DNA from: Prorocentrum cordatum
Taxonomy: Eukaryota; Sar; Dinophyceae; Prorocentrales; Prorocentraceae
Length of the DNA stretch: 32,500 nt
Direction of reading: 5' to 3'
Assembly: GCA_963575745.1 (NCBI GenBank)
Contig: CAUYUJ010003616.1
Location: 1 to 32,500 of the forward strand
Positions 1 to 9,542 of the stretch are shown here, piece by piece (position 1 is the first letter of the stretch; each line of letters begins with the position of its first letter). The position numbers were made by a program, and so were the translations under genes. A model generated the notes under the pieces. That model searched no databases. It saw nothing but the letters and a program-made list of their open reading frames with translations, and was not told the origin of the DNA.

Positions 1-48
1 TCCTCCTCCTCCTCCTCCTCCTCCTCCTCCTCCTCCTCCTCGTCCTCC
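1..48. repeat. (TCC)n microsatellite at left edge
   Basis: Nearly perfect TCC repeats run from the window edge and break up around 42-48. The tract directly precedes the retrotransposon leader, and the same element ends in another TCC tract at 8659. It may be the tail of a neighbouring element that continues outside the window. Confidence 0.95.
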
Positions 49-332
49 AGCCGCCGTCCCGGCTCGAGGGGCCCTGGGAGCAGTTACCAGGTAACTGCGC
101 GCCCCTCACTTCCGGGTCAGCTGCTGGACGCGCCGCTGACTGCACGCAGCCCGCCATTGTCGTGCGCCGCGGCCGTGCAGGCCCTCGCCACGCTGGCCGG
201 GCCTTTGAGCCAGCGTGGCACCGGAGGGCCCGAGCGGACCGCTCACGTGCTCGTGTCCTCCTCCGCTTGGAGGCGGCACGCCGCTTGTTACAACGACATC
301 ACAGTCGACAGCGAGTTCGGCCCGCAGCCACC
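49..332 (+). other. Putative 5' leader of the retrotransposon
   Basis: GC-rich sequence between the TCC tract and the first well-placed ATG at 333. The in-frame ORF stays open upstream to a GTG at 162, but that start has no supporting context, whereas 333 is preceded by GCAGCCACC, a strong Kozak-like context. No promoter element is recognisable. Confidence 0.45.
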
Positions 333-2414
333 ATGACCAAGTCCGCGCCCGCAGTCTCCTGGGCGGAGCCTGCTGCGCCATGGTCGTGTACTACCCGTTC
401 CTGCATGAACTGGGGCGACCGGGCCGACTGTCGCCAGTGCGGCTCTCCACGTCCTGCTGCTTCTTCGACTCCTCCGTGGAGGCGACCTCGCCGCTCAGGC
501 AGTGCCCCTCCTGCCGCTGCGGATGCCCGTGGCAAGGGCGAGGGAGGCAAGGGCAGGAACATGGACAAGGACAAGGCTGCCCTGGCATTGGCCGACAAGG
601 ACAAGGACAAGGACAAGGACAAGGACAAGGACAAGGACAACGCTGCCGACGAATATCGCTCGGCCAAGGACCTGCTCCACATCCGCCCCGCGCTGCCTCA
701 GGTGGCGAGAGGGCACCCCAGGTGGCGGGCGCCCCCGGGGGCTCAGGCGTCCGAGGCCGAGGTCGAGACCTACACGGAGCAGGTCTCAGCCCGACTGGCT
801 GCCCTGAATACGATCACCCTCGACCGCTACGATGCTGGCGAAGGATACGAGGATGCGGTGCTCGATTTCGCGACGACGCTGACCATGCTGTTCAGTGCTC
901 GAGGCCTGAAGGTCCAGCTGATGAAGCAGGAGGAGGCTTGCGAGAGAGCCGAGCGCCGCTTGGACAAAGCGAACACCGTGCTGGACGAGTTGCAGACTCA
1001 GGTTCAGCAGGCTACCCAGGACGTCGAGGTGGCCAAGCGCGACCTCGACCATATGACCAAGACGATCACCGAGATCAAGGCCTTGATGCAGGCCGAGGCG
1101 GAGGCGGCCAAGAGGCCTCCCGAGGCCCCTGCACCAGAGCCCGCCGCGGCTGGGAGCGTGCCAACTGGTGCTACGGTCGCTGGTGGTCCTGCTGGTGGTC
1201 CCGCTGGAGCACTGCCCATGACGGCTCTGGGAGCGCTGGCAGCTCACCAGGCGCAGATCTCGGCGATGATGGCGAAGCTGCAAGGCTTTGCGGGGGTCAT
1301 CCACCAGATGCCGTTCCAGGCGGGTGGAGGCATTGGCGCCCCCGTCCCCCAACCACAAGTGGCCTTTGCTGGCGAGCCAGTGATGATGGGAGCTGCGCCA
1401 GGCCCCCAGCCTTCCGCTGCTGCTGCAGCGCCTGCGGCCGATGCCCAGGGCCCTGCTGCTGCTGGAGCTGCGGGGGCGGCCCCAGGAGCCGCGCCGCCAG
1501 CGGTCGGCAGCCGAGCCTGCGCGCCCCAGTGCCCACGCGGGCCAGGAGGCTCCAGGGGCGGGCGCGCAGCGCCCTGCCAGCCGCTCGCCCAGGAGGCAGC
1601 CCAGCCAGCCGCCGCGCCGAGAGCCCAGCCAGCCGCCGCGCCGGTCTGCTTCGCGCGCTGCGGGCACGAGGTCTGGATCTCGTGCCGATGGCCGCGACGA
1701 CCGCCAGGTAAACGACTAGCGGCTGCTGCTCGTGGTGGGGGGCCTGAAGATCCTCGAGTTTCTGAAGTGACCTCTACTGACCAGCAGCCGCCAGCCTGCC
1801 AACGAGACTTTCTACTCTTTCCTGTACAAGCAGCTGTTGATTTAATTCAGCAGCCCTGGCCATTTCAAGTTCATCAGCTGTGTGAGGAGGCTCTGTCTGC
1901 CTACCTTCACCCAGCTACCTCCGCGGTTCTGCAGCAGCATGTGCCTCTCCTCCCTCTCCTTCCCCCCTCACGTGTTCTTGTCTATACTGATGGAACTGGA
2001 GGCGCTGATGGTTCTGACATATCGTTTGTTCCTACATCGGCTGCTGTGATTATTTACGAGTACTTTGATGGGTCTCGGGCCATGCGTGGTTATATAACTG
2101 ATGTGGTTCCTGGGGATGTTATGGATATGTTTCCGTCGTCCTTCCACTCCGACACTGCTGAGATCTTGGCTGCTGCTTGGGCACTGGCATGGATTGCTCA
2201 GGCTCAACTTGGACCTATCCCTACCGTTCTTCGTCTGGATTCGATGCGAACCCTGGGAGTCCTGATGGGCACCCAAACCTATGAGGTTGCCAACTCGGGG
2301 CTCACGTTATTGAGGGCCCTGGTCCAGTTCCTGGCATGGGCCTGTTGCCCAGCATGGAGTACATGCCCAACGCCTCTCTCCTCTTTGATTCGTCTGCTCT
2401 TGCCTGGGCATTGA
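333..2414 (+). CDS. Retrotransposon first ORF: zinc finger, coiled coil and RNase H-like domain
   Basis: 693-codon frame starting at the Kozak-like ATG. Near the N-terminus lies a RanBP2-like zinc-binding cluster: Trp17, Cys19, Cys24, Asn26, Cys33 and Cys36. The N-x6-C-x2-C half fits the family and the first half is irregular. A Lys-Asp repeat follows at residues about 77-104, then a heptad-like, charged, likely coiled-coil segment at about 192-261 and an Ala/Pro/Gln-rich stretch to about 470. The C-terminal part resembles RNase H: YTDG with Asp553, Glu610 in a TAEILAAAWAL helix, and Asp636 in RLDS. The fourth catalytic residue is not found before the stop, and the following peptide looks out of frame, so the end is probably a frameshift and not a natural terminus. 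The first half is like an ORF1 nucleic-acid-binding protein. RNase H placed here, before the endonuclease, is unusual. Confidence 0.65.
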   Translation: MTKSAPAVSWAEPAAPWSCTTRSCMNWGDRADCRQCGSPRPAASSTPPWRRPRRSGSAPPAAADARGKGEGGKGRNMDKDKAALALADKDKDKDKDKDKDKDNAADEYRSAKDLLHIRPALPQVARGHPRWRAPPGAQASEAEVETYTEQVSARLAALNTITLDRYDAGEGYEDAVLDFATTLTMLFSARGLKVQLMKQEEACERAERRLDKANTVLDELQTQVQQATQDVEVAKRDLDHMTKTITEIKALMQAEAEAAKRPPEAPAPEPAAAGSVPTGATVAGGPAGGPAGALPMTALGALAAHQAQISAMMAKLQGFAGVIHQMPFQAGGGIGAPVPQPQVAFAGEPVMMGAAPGPQPSAAAAAPAADAQGPAAAGAAGAAPGAAPPAVGSRACAPQCPRGPGGSRGGRAAPCQPLAQEAAQPAAAPRAQPAAAPVCFARCGHEVWISCRWPRRPPGKRLAAAARGGGPEDPRVSEVTSTDQQPPACQRDFLLFPVQAAVDLIQQPWPFQVHQLCEEALSAYLHPATSAVLQQHVPLLPLLPPSRVLVYTDGTGGADGSDISFVPTSAAVIIYEYFDGSRAMRGYITDVVPGDVMDMFPSSFHSDTAEILAAAWALAWIAQAQLGPIPTVLRLDSMRTLGVLMGTQTYEVANSGLTLLRALVQFLAWACCPAWSTCPTPLSSLIRLLLPGH
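593..641 (+). repeat. GGACAA hexanucleotide repeat encoding (Asp-Lys)n
   Basis: About eight copies of a six-base unit inside the first ORF encode alternating Asp-Lys. It is a multiple of three, so it does not disturb the frame. Confidence 0.9.
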
Positions 2415-2468
2415 TGTACACCGACCGCTCCGCGGACCTGACGAGCATCATAAGTGCTAACACCTTGA

Positions 2469-3425
2469 GGGTCGGGGAGGTGTCTTCGGAAAGGGTACCA
2501 GGTCCAGAAGGTTGTCGGGGTTCAGACCATCCTTGATGAGGCCCCCGCGCAGGCCCTTAACTACTACAAGTTTGGGGTTGCCAATGTTCTTACCCTCCAG
2601 GGGAACAGCGAGTACACCGAGGGGTCCCGTAGGAAGGCCCCTCGCTCCGCTAGGCTCCTGAAGGCCATCGGCCTGAACGCCCCTGGGAGGATATCGCTCT
2701 TGGCTAAACAATTCTCGGATGCTCAGTACCACTTCTTGGGTGTTCTGGAGACCAGGATTCAGACGGCAATGCCAAGGAAGGTAAGGGATTTCATGATGTA
2801 CTACTCTCAGTGTGCTGATGATGGCTCCGATGGGGTGGCTATTTGGATCAACTCTGAGTTCCCCGTGAAGGGTGTGAAGCCAGGCAAGCAGCATGTTGCT
2901 CAGCTGCATGCCGATACGAGTCGGCTGGTCCTGCGATTTCATGTGCCTGGCCTGCATCTCTTGCTTGCGGCTGCCAATGCTCCCCACTCTGCACGGAAGG
3001 ATGTCGCTCCTGTGGAACGGTGGTGGCTTGATACTCAGAATCTGGCACGGTCCTTCCTGGCCCCCGGGGTTCACCCTGTGTTCATGTGCGACGCGAACGC
3101 CGAGGTAGGATCGATATGTTCTCAGCAGATCGGTAACATGGAGGCTGCCAATGAGAATTTCTCTGGTAAGTGCATGCGCAGCTTCTGTCATGGGCTTAAC
3201 ATGGCTGCTCCTTCTACCTTTATCCCTGCTCCTGTGCATGACACACATTGTACCCATGTGCACACTAATGGTAAGACATGCAAGCGGTTGGACTATGTTC
3301 TTATCCCTCAGGACTGGCTAAGCTCTGTTACTTGTGCCCAGGTGGATCGCAAGGTGGATCTGGCTAATGCTGTGGAGGACCGCAGCCCTACGTTCGTAGA
3401 GGTTGGTAATCCTTCAGGTTATCTT
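2469..3425 (+). pseudogene. APE-type endonuclease domain of the retrotransposon
   Basis: Open frame after a stop at 2466. The domain starts with a GVANVLTLQ strand near 2574 and shows the exonuclease-endonuclease-phosphatase order: LGVLETR with the metal-binding Glu (codon 2748), GVAIWI, a LLLAAANAPHS strand, the MCDANAEVG motif with Asp (3090) and Asn (3096), and RLDYVLIP (Asp 3291). The final motif, normally Asp-His followed by Ser/Pro, reads Asp-Arg-Ser-Pro (3378-3389), so the catalytic His is replaced by Arg. In intact elements this enzyme nicks target DNA to prime reverse transcription. The frame then runs into a CT microsatellite and would be translated as Ser-Leu repeats. Open but probably inactive. 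Confidence 0.75.
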
Positions 3426-3638
<213 letters not shown>

Positions 3639-3646
3639 AATTTCGA

Positions 3647-4634
3647 TGGCCGCAGCTCCGGATACAAGCTGAACGCCTGAACGATCCAGAAATCAGAGCT
3701 GCCTTCAAGCAGCATGTGGCCGAGTTTCAAGAGCCGGACTGGTCCGAGTCGGCGACTGCGCACTGTGCACGAGTGGATGCCCATATTGCCGCGTTCGCCG
3801 TCCAGCACTTGCTCCCCGAAGACCCCCACCGGCAGGACTGGGTTAGCGAACGGACCCTCGAACTCCTGGCGCCACGGAAGCACCTCAGGGCCCTCCACCG
3901 CAGCTGGTGTCGGAGGGCCCCCAGGGTCCTCCTGCAGTTTGCGTTCCAGGCCTGGGCCTCCATGGACTTCCAGGAGCACAGTGGGATCTGGGGGCGTCTC
4001 AGGCTCCGCAGTGGGCCTGCCCAGCTTCAGAGTCTTCAGTTTCGTCAGCATCTCTGGGACTCCTTGAGGAATGCCATGTTCATCTTCAGGCCCTGCAACG
4101 GCTGCTCGTCTCCATCTTCCTGCGGGTCAATGTCTTGCTCGGGAGCCCGATTGGGAAAATCTCATGGTGCTGGGTTCTAACATTGCTCGGGCCCCTGCTC
4201 TCGATGCCAGATCTCTTAGCCTACCCCAGCCTGGCGCTTTTCTTGGATATTATCGGCAGTGGTGCGGCCTGATGCGGGCCATGTCTAGTAACGTTACGTT
4301 TCTGACACCACGCCTTATCAGCTGGTCATATGATATGGGCAAGGCTACTAAAAAGGAACAAGTAGCCAGGAACATCTCGAGCTCGTTTCTCCAGAAAGAG
4401 TTCAGGCATGCCTTCTGTCAGCTTAGATATCTGGGGATAGGGTCCGCGAAGAAGAAGGCCGCCTGCCAGTCCGCCCAGGTCCTTTTGAAAGACGGGTCAA
4501 CGGCTTTGACTCCGACGGCGTCTCGTGAACGGTGGCTGGAAGACTTTGCTGAACAGGAGCTAGGGTTTCGAGTTCCCGCTCATAGCTTACTGGAGTTTGT
4601 ATGGGGAGTCTCGTGCCAAGATCAATACGTTTGA
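3647..4634 (+). pseudogene. Linker between endonuclease and reverse transcriptase
   Basis: Two overlapping frames carry the region usually found between the endonuclease and RT of such elements. From 3647 a frame begins WPQLRIQAERLNDPEI and contains WVSERTLELLAPRKHLRALHR, a typical pre-RT helical segment, until a shift near 4070. The next frame (4071-4634) contains EPDWENLMVLG, an RNISSSFLQKEFRHAF helix and ALTPTASRERWLEDFAEQELG, matching the pre-RT segment with its conserved Trp and acidic Phe. The stop at 4634 and the frame change put the next segment out of phase. No independent function is expected. Confidence 0.6.
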
Positions 4635-5761
4635 CGCGTCTGCTGCTATGAACCTGCCTACGCTGGCCATGTTTGAACAGCAGATGCTGAGGACCTCGAG
4701 TACTTGTGCCAATGGTTTGGGTTGTGTCCCTGGGGCTATCCTGAAATCATGTTCGAAGGAGCGTGCCAGACTTTACTTCCCCCTTGGTGATGAAGTACAT
4801 GTTGTGTGCGCATGAGCCCCTTCAGTGGAAAAGCTCTCAGCTTGCTGATCTTTACAAGGGCCGAGGTCTCCCCAACAGGAGTAATTTTAGTAGATCAGTG
4901 GCCACGGGGCCCCAAGTTGGCAAGCGTGCCCATGCCCTTGCTGCTCAGCGCCCTCAGCCATATCTCGACGCTTTCGCACCCGAGTCTCAGTGTGGTGGTA
5001 TACGTGGGCGCGGCACCGATTTTGCTGTACACGTGGTTCGTCTCTTGCAAGAGCACTCTCGCATGCGTTCGGAATCCATGTCTACCCTGTTCGTGGACCT
5101 TGAAGCCGCGCATCACCATGCTATCCGAGAAATCATGGTCAGGTTCGAGGGCGAACAGTCTATCACGGATATTCGTATTGCGCAACTCCTGCAAGCCCCA
5201 GGTTTGCCACCCTCCTGCATGGAGGCCTTGGCTGCGGAGCTTGCTCGTCCGCCTCTGCTCGAGGAGCTTGAAGTGCCAGACCATTTGCAGCGAGCATTGG
5301 CAGAGACCTTGACAGGCACGTGGGCCACTACCCAAGGATCAGGTTCGGTTTCGATCATGACTACGGGTACCAGGCCGGGGAATACTCTAGCGCCTCAGCT
5401 CTTTCTCTTTATTGTTTCGAGGTGCGTCTGGAAGACTTGGGACTGTATCCAGGAAGCTGGGCTACATCAGGATCTGTCTATTCCGACTACCAGGACCCTA
5501 GACCCACTAGCTCAGTGCGATGCTCAGGTCTCTGCCAATGGTGTTGAGTACAGTGATGACCGTCTTTTCAATGCATGGGGACCTGCTGGTGAGATTGTCG
5601 CGCGCACTCGCACTCTCACGGCTATTGTGGCCGACTCCTTCACCCCCGCAGGCCTCGAGATCAATGTGGGACCCACCAAGAGCGCTCTCATGATCACCTT
5701 CCTTCAGGGGCTCGGGGGCTGTCATGGCCCGCAAGCAGTTCTGGATCGAGGAGGAAGGTAA
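4597..5761 (+). pseudogene. Reverse transcriptase domain of the retrotransposon
   Basis: Starts in one frame (NLPTLAMFEQQML, near 4636) and continues from 4763 in another with EPLQWKSSQLADLYKGRG, the fingers motif, then GPQVGKRAHALAAQR and the QCGGIRGRGTDFAV motif. Motif A is LFVDLEAAHHHAIRE with its Asp at 5096-5098, but the usual Ala-Phe pair after it is replaced. Motif B is TGTRPGNTLAPQLF near 5363-5400. Motif C is YSDD at 5549-5560, and motif D is AGLEINVGPTKSALM. The frame is lost near 5715 in a run of five Gs. The catalytic aspartates are all present, so decay may be fairly recent, but the polyprotein cannot be made from this copy. Confidence 0.85.
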
Positions 5762-7454
5762 GGTTTCGATTCCGCCGACTTGTACGTTTTCCAAGGGGCT
5801 TACTCTGGAGGCAGTGCACACGTACAAACATTTGGGAGGTATGCTTTCGGATGAGCAAGACTTGGCCCCTGAGTTGGCCTACCGGGTGTCGTCTACGTCG
5901 CCGTCCCTACAGGCCCTCCGTCAGGTGGTATTCCCCATTAAGCAGCTCCAGTATCAACATGAGCTCCAGCTCTCGGATGTGCTGATCATGTCCGGCAGGC
6001 TCTACAATGCGGCCACGTGGCCACAACCCTCTCTGGCGCAGTTTAATCGATATCGAGCTGGCATTGTGCGCATCTATCGCTCTGCCTTGAGCAGGCCAGC
6101 GCATGACGATGGAGCGGACCCGGACTCCGCTATTCTTGCTGCTGCCCAACGATGTGACGTGAATATAATGTTGCGATGGCATCGTCTTCGGTATCTTAGT
6201 CGGCTGTATCGGTATGTTCCTGGGGCTCTCTTTGGGCTTATTCGGGCAACATCGGAACCCAAGCACTCCTGGTTCAATATGATTATGGATGATCTCCGAT
6301 GGCTTCGTACGAGGGTGTCTAGGCTCAGGGATTTCCCCAGCCCCTTCTGGGAGAAGGAGATTCTTGGACGGGGACAACACTGGGCTAACCTAGTTCGGTC
6401 TGGGGTGGAGGCTCATATCCGGTGGGCCTGCAGACTCGAGGATGCACGCCAGAGGACACAATGTTTTTTCCAGCATGCTGCGCGGATTGGCGCGCCACCA
6501 GATCTTTCGCTGAGGCCGGCACCTGTTCCTGTAATGCATCGCTGCCCGTTCTGTCCGCTCTCGTCTCCCAAGTGCGCCGCCGCGAAGCAGCGCATCGCTC
6601 GACTGCACTTTCAACAGCGGGCGGCGGCGGCCAGATATATTCATAGCAGTACCTGCCCGATATGTCTGACTCGGTTCAGTTCGGTCGAACTTAGCGTTGA
6701 TCATCTAGCATATGGAAACCCCAACTGCTACATCTCGGCTCTCTCCTACCTGGCCCCTGAGGCTCCAGAGGTTCTTGAAGAAGTTCGGGCCCAAGAGGCC
6801 CTGGAGAGACGTACTGCACGTACCAAGGGTGCCATGCGTCGGGGAGCCTGGCTCCCTGTCTATCGGGTTCCTGGGCCTCGCAATGTTCCTCAACTATCCT
6901 GTCTTCCTTATCGGGATGCTTGGCAAGTTATCCGCTCCATGGATTACCAGTTTGAGGAGGACCCCGAGCCCCTTTTCGAGGTGCAAGAAGAAGATCCCCG
7001 TCGTGAAGCCCCTCTCGAAGACGAACATGAGTTCGAACCTCTCGAGTATCATGGCCCAGCTGCTGAGCAGTGTCCTCGGCCTTTACAGTATGCTGTACTA
7101 GCGTTCTTGCATCTGTTCTCAGGAGCTAGACGACCAGGTGATGTCCAGGATGAGTTAGAACGTGTTCTGGTTTCGGGGCATGTTACGATTATCATTATAT
7201 CGTGTGATGTGGCTTGTGATGGAGTCAACGGGGACTTGACTCGCTCCGACATTGTTGATAAGTGGGATATGCTTCTGAGAACAGGCCGTGCTATCGGTTT
7301 GATAGGCGGCCCTCCCTGCGAGACATGGTCTGCAGCGAGGTGGCAGGAGCTCAGAGTTGCTGATCGTTATCGCCCTCCCGCTCCTCTTCGAACTTTGAGG
7401 CATAGATGGGGTCGGCCTGAGTCAGTGTTCGTCAGCACCTTCAGCTCTCCATAG
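5724..7454 (+). CDS. Post-RT region: connection, zinc finger and first half of methyltransferase-like domain
   Basis: A 576-codon open frame, the longest intact part of the element. It begins in the RT C-terminus: HTYKHLGGMLSD is the usual motif E/thumb, and SGRLYNAATWPQP follows the family pattern. A zinc-binding pair follows: CPFC at 6543-6554, then a C-x2-C-x12-H-x7-C finger with ligands at codons 6654, 6663, 6702 and 6726, the kind seen after RT in many LINEs. An acidic linker leads into the methyltransferase-like domain (from 7083) with HLFSGARRPGD and GGPPCETWSAARW. The frame is lost near 7420, after RTLRHRWG, where the alignment continues one frame away. The ATG at 5724 is not a natural start: homologous sequence extends upstream in the other frame. 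Confidence 0.75.
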   Translation: MARKQFWIEEEGKVSIPPTCTFSKGLTLEAVHTYKHLGGMLSDEQDLAPELAYRVSSTSPSLQALRQVVFPIKQLQYQHELQLSDVLIMSGRLYNAATWPQPSLAQFNRYRAGIVRIYRSALSRPAHDDGADPDSAILAAAQRCDVNIMLRWHRLRYLSRLYRYVPGALFGLIRATSEPKHSWFNMIMDDLRWLRTRVSRLRDFPSPFWEKEILGRGQHWANLVRSGVEAHIRWACRLEDARQRTQCFFQHAARIGAPPDLSLRPAPVPVMHRCPFCPLSSPKCAAAKQRIARLHFQQRAAAARYIHSSTCPICLTRFSSVELSVDHLAYGNPNCYISALSYLAPEAPEVLEEVRAQEALERRTARTKGAMRRGAWLPVYRVPGPRNVPQLSCLPYRDAWQVIRSMDYQFEEDPEPLFEVQEEDPRREAPLEDEHEFEPLEYHGPAAEQCPRPLQYAVLAFLHLFSGARRPGDVQDELERVLVSGHVTIIIISCDVACDGVNGDLTRSDIVDKWDMLLRTGRAIGLIGGPPCETWSAARWQELRVADRYRPPAPLRTLRHRWGRPESVFVSTFSSP

Positions 7455-7890
7455 GCTCACAGCTCCTGCTCAGCCAGCACCAGTTGATGCTGACCTGCCT
7501 GGAGGTAGGCGCGTGTGCTTTGAAGGAACACCCTGAGCAGGCCCACTGAGAACCTCGGGCCCTCTCGTCTTGGCAATCGGCCACCTGTTGTGCGTTGAGT
7601 GCTGCGCCCCCGTCCAGAACCATTTCGTTTGACCAATGCATCTTTGGACAGGTGAGCAAGGCCCCGACAACGTTTCTCTGCATACGTCTGGAGTCCCTGG
7701 CCGAGGAAATACTGAGCTTGGGTCATGGTGGTCGTTGTCCCCATTCCCGCACCGCCCACACCACCCTCTTGGGCATTGATCCCCAAACAGGCAAGTGGCG
7801 TACTGCTCCAAATAAAGGTACCCTCAGGACCTATGTGCTGCGATGGCAAGAGCTGTTGCTAGATATGTGGAAGATGCGTTCCAGCTATCC
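7083..7890 (+). other. C5-methyltransferase-like domain spanning three frames
   Basis: Read across a frameshift near 7420, an in-frame stop at 7547-7549 and a second shift near 7820, this stretch forms one domain. It has motif I-like LHLFSG (FSG at 7116-7124), an IISCDVA strand, and motif IV GGPPCETWS with the putative catalytic Cys at codon 7317-7319. It also has an EHP triplet at 7526-7534, where DNA cytosine-5 methyltransferases have ENV (motif VI), then a FDQC motif (7628-7639), a short KAPTT, a Cys-His pair (RCPHS) and RTAPNK. FSG plus GPPC is the signature of cytosine-5 methyltransferases; the EHP replacement and the lack of a clear QRR motif set it apart. Fusions of methyltransferase domains to retrotransposons have been reported in dinoflagellates. 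Whether this variant methylates DNA is unknown. Confidence 0.65.
7421..7842 (+). pseudogene. Second half of the methyltransferase-like domain, frame-broken
   Basis: The frame beginning VSVRQHLQLSIGSQLLL continues the domain through KEHPEQAH, is stopped by TGA at 7547-7549, and resumes with ALSSWQSATCCAL, TISFDQCIFGQVSKAPTT and GGRCPHSRTAHTTLLGID. Sense continues clearly on both sides of the stop, so this is a nonsense mutation in a once continuous frame. A one-base shift near 7820 passes the reading to the next segment. Confidence 0.6.
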
Positions 7891-8278
7891 GATCCAGACC
7901 TTCTTGACTCCAGTGATCTTCCCGATGAGCTGAGCGTGTTTCTTCAGGCTCTTGATTTGTATGCTGCAGATACCGCGGAGGATCAATCCCACATAGCGTT
8001 GGATGTTGCTGGATTTCAGAGGAGGCCCAGGGACACCCGTTTTGACCGTCCTCAGCCCCAGCAGTTTGCCCCCCCGGAGTGCCCTCTGGAGCCCCCCTCG
8101 GTGAATCCTGGTGGCGACGTGGGCCCCTCTGAGGCCCCGTGGGAGGAGGAGGATCCTTGGGCCGAGGAGGGCTTGCTGCGGGCGAGAGAGGCGGCCGGGG
8201 ACCCTTGGGCTACCCGCCTCCCTCCTCCTCCTCCTCCTCCTCCTCCTCCTCCTCCTCCTCCTCCTCCTCCTCCTCCTC

Positions 8279-8310
<32 letters not shown>

Positions 8311-8535
8311 GCCCGCGTGGAGCTCACGCCGGAGCTCCGCCGCCAGATCCAGGCGAGGCGGGAGCAGGCCCGCTTTCGGCGCGCTGTGCGCCGTGGGCTT
8401 CCTCCTGGAGGCCTCTTCTCTACTCCTGCTGCTGCTACTGCTCCTCCCCTCCCTCCGGAGAGTGAGTTACAGGCAGTCCGCGCGCATGCCCTTCTATGTC
8501 GGGCAGCGGCGTGTGGTCCAGGCGCGACGAGGTAG
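7843..8535 (+). CDS. C-terminal Pro-rich tail of the retrotransposon polyprotein
   Basis: A 230-codon open frame. It starts with the end of the methyltransferase-like domain (AMARAVARYVEDAF; the preceding in-frame codons PQDLCAA also fit, so ATG 7843 is internal). An acidic segment with ALDLYAADTAED follows, then about 30 consecutive prolines encoded by CCT repeats, then a basic helix (PELRRQIQARREQARFRRAVR). It ends at TAG 8533-8535. The function of the tail is unknown; it is probably the natural C-terminus of the element. Confidence 0.5.
8221..8310 (+). repeat. (CCT)n repeat encoding polyproline
   Basis: About 28 CCT triplets followed by a short C run, in frame with the tail ORF and giving an uninterrupted polyproline stretch. 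It has the same base composition as the non-coding TCC tracts in the window. Confidence 0.95.
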
Positions 8536-8658
8536 GGCACCTCGTCCTTGTCATTTTCAGAGATGTGCGTTGAATGATCTTGCATAGTGCTTGATTGTGT
8601 CGTGCGTGTCTTCAGTACAGGCTGACCATGAGCCTTCATGAAAGTCCAGAGTCCAGAG
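8536..8658 (+). other. Putative 3' trailer of the retrotransposon
   Basis: Short non-coding stretch between the last stop codon and the (TCC)n tail. It ends in two copies of a nine-base unit (AGAGTCCAG-like) that grade into the TCC tract, as expected when a microsatellite tail grows from the 3' end of a non-LTR element. Confidence 0.5.
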
Positions 8659-8745
8659 TCCTCCTCCTCCTCCTCCTCCTCTTCCTCCTGCTCCTCTTCC
8701 TCCTCTCCCACCTCCCCCTCCTCCTCCTCCTCCTCCTCCTCCTCC
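8659..8745. repeat. (TCC)n tract, probable 3' tail of the retrotransposon
   Basis: Imperfect TCC repeats. On the left is the retrotransposon trailer; on the right is the start of the dispersed repeat at 8746. Serves as the boundary between two repeat families. Confidence 0.9.
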
Positions 8746-9340
8746 GTGTCGCACCCTGGGGCTAGTTTTTAGGGCGGGCCGGGTGTTTCGCCTGAGACTT
8801 CCTCACCATGTATGACCCTGAAGCTTAAGAAATAGCAACCGTTTCCAACTTGGAGGGCGGGCCGTTTTCAAAATGTGGCTCTCGCCCTGTCGCCGCGCAA
8901 ATTCGTTCTCTAGATTTGTAAGACATTCACGGATTGAGGGCGGCTCCTTCTCAAAATGGGGCTCTCGCCTTAGCGCTGCGCACATTCGTTTTTGCAAATT
9001 TGCAAAAGTTTCACGGATTCCCATGGTCAACGTGTCAGAAATGGTGTTTTGGAAAGACTCCAGACTGTGACGGCACAACCGTTACGTTGATTCGCGGTGT
9101 TGAAGTCCCAGGACTTGTGCTCTGCCACAATTTCATACCGTCAAGACACCACAGTCATGTTGATTCGTGGCGCTGGAGTCTCGATAATGGTGTTTTGGCA
9201 CGCTTCAGGGTCTTCTAACGGCTGTCCTCCATCGAGACGGTTCCCTCAGTGGCAATGCCCCGTTGTAGGGGCCTATGCAGAGGGAGCTTTGAGGGAGGGT
9301 TTATTCCAACATCGTTGATGACTCTTGGGTTTACACTGGT
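8746..9340 (+). repeat. Dispersed TCC-flanked repeat, copy A
   Basis: About 595 bp beginning GTGTCGCACC and ending TTTACACTGGTCC, joined at both ends to TCC tracts. It contains about two copies of an internal 83-bp unit with CACGGATTGAGGGCGG and CTCGCCTTAGCGC. It is similar along its length to copies at about 10530-11134 and 11221-11938, and its 3' part to 18931-19172. It has no long conserved ORF, so it is probably non-autonomous; no tRNA-like A or B box was seen. Confidence 0.9.
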
Positions 9341-9468
9341 CCTCCTCCTCCTCCTCCTCCTCCTCCTCCACCTCCTCTTCCTCCTCCTCCTCCTCCTCCT
9401 CCCCCTCCCCCTCCCCCTCGTCCCCGTCCTCCTCCTCCTCCTCCTCCTCCTCCTCCTCCTCCTCCTCA
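9341..9468. repeat. (TCC)n tract after repeat copy A
   Basis: TCC repeats with CCCTCC variants. The junction ACTGGTCC/TCC is the same as after copies B and D, which points to a defined 3' end of the repeat family. Confidence 0.95.
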
Positions 9469-9542
9469 TTCCTCCGTTGCTCCCATCTACACCCAGCGCT
9501 CTGGGAGCAGCCAGATCGCGGACGCTGTCGATGGCCGGGCGC

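Noticed and set aside
8746-9340. tRNA-derived SINE interpretation of the dispersed repeat
   Set aside because: No A or B box; the internal 83-bp tandem structure and a TCC end do not fit a classic SINE.
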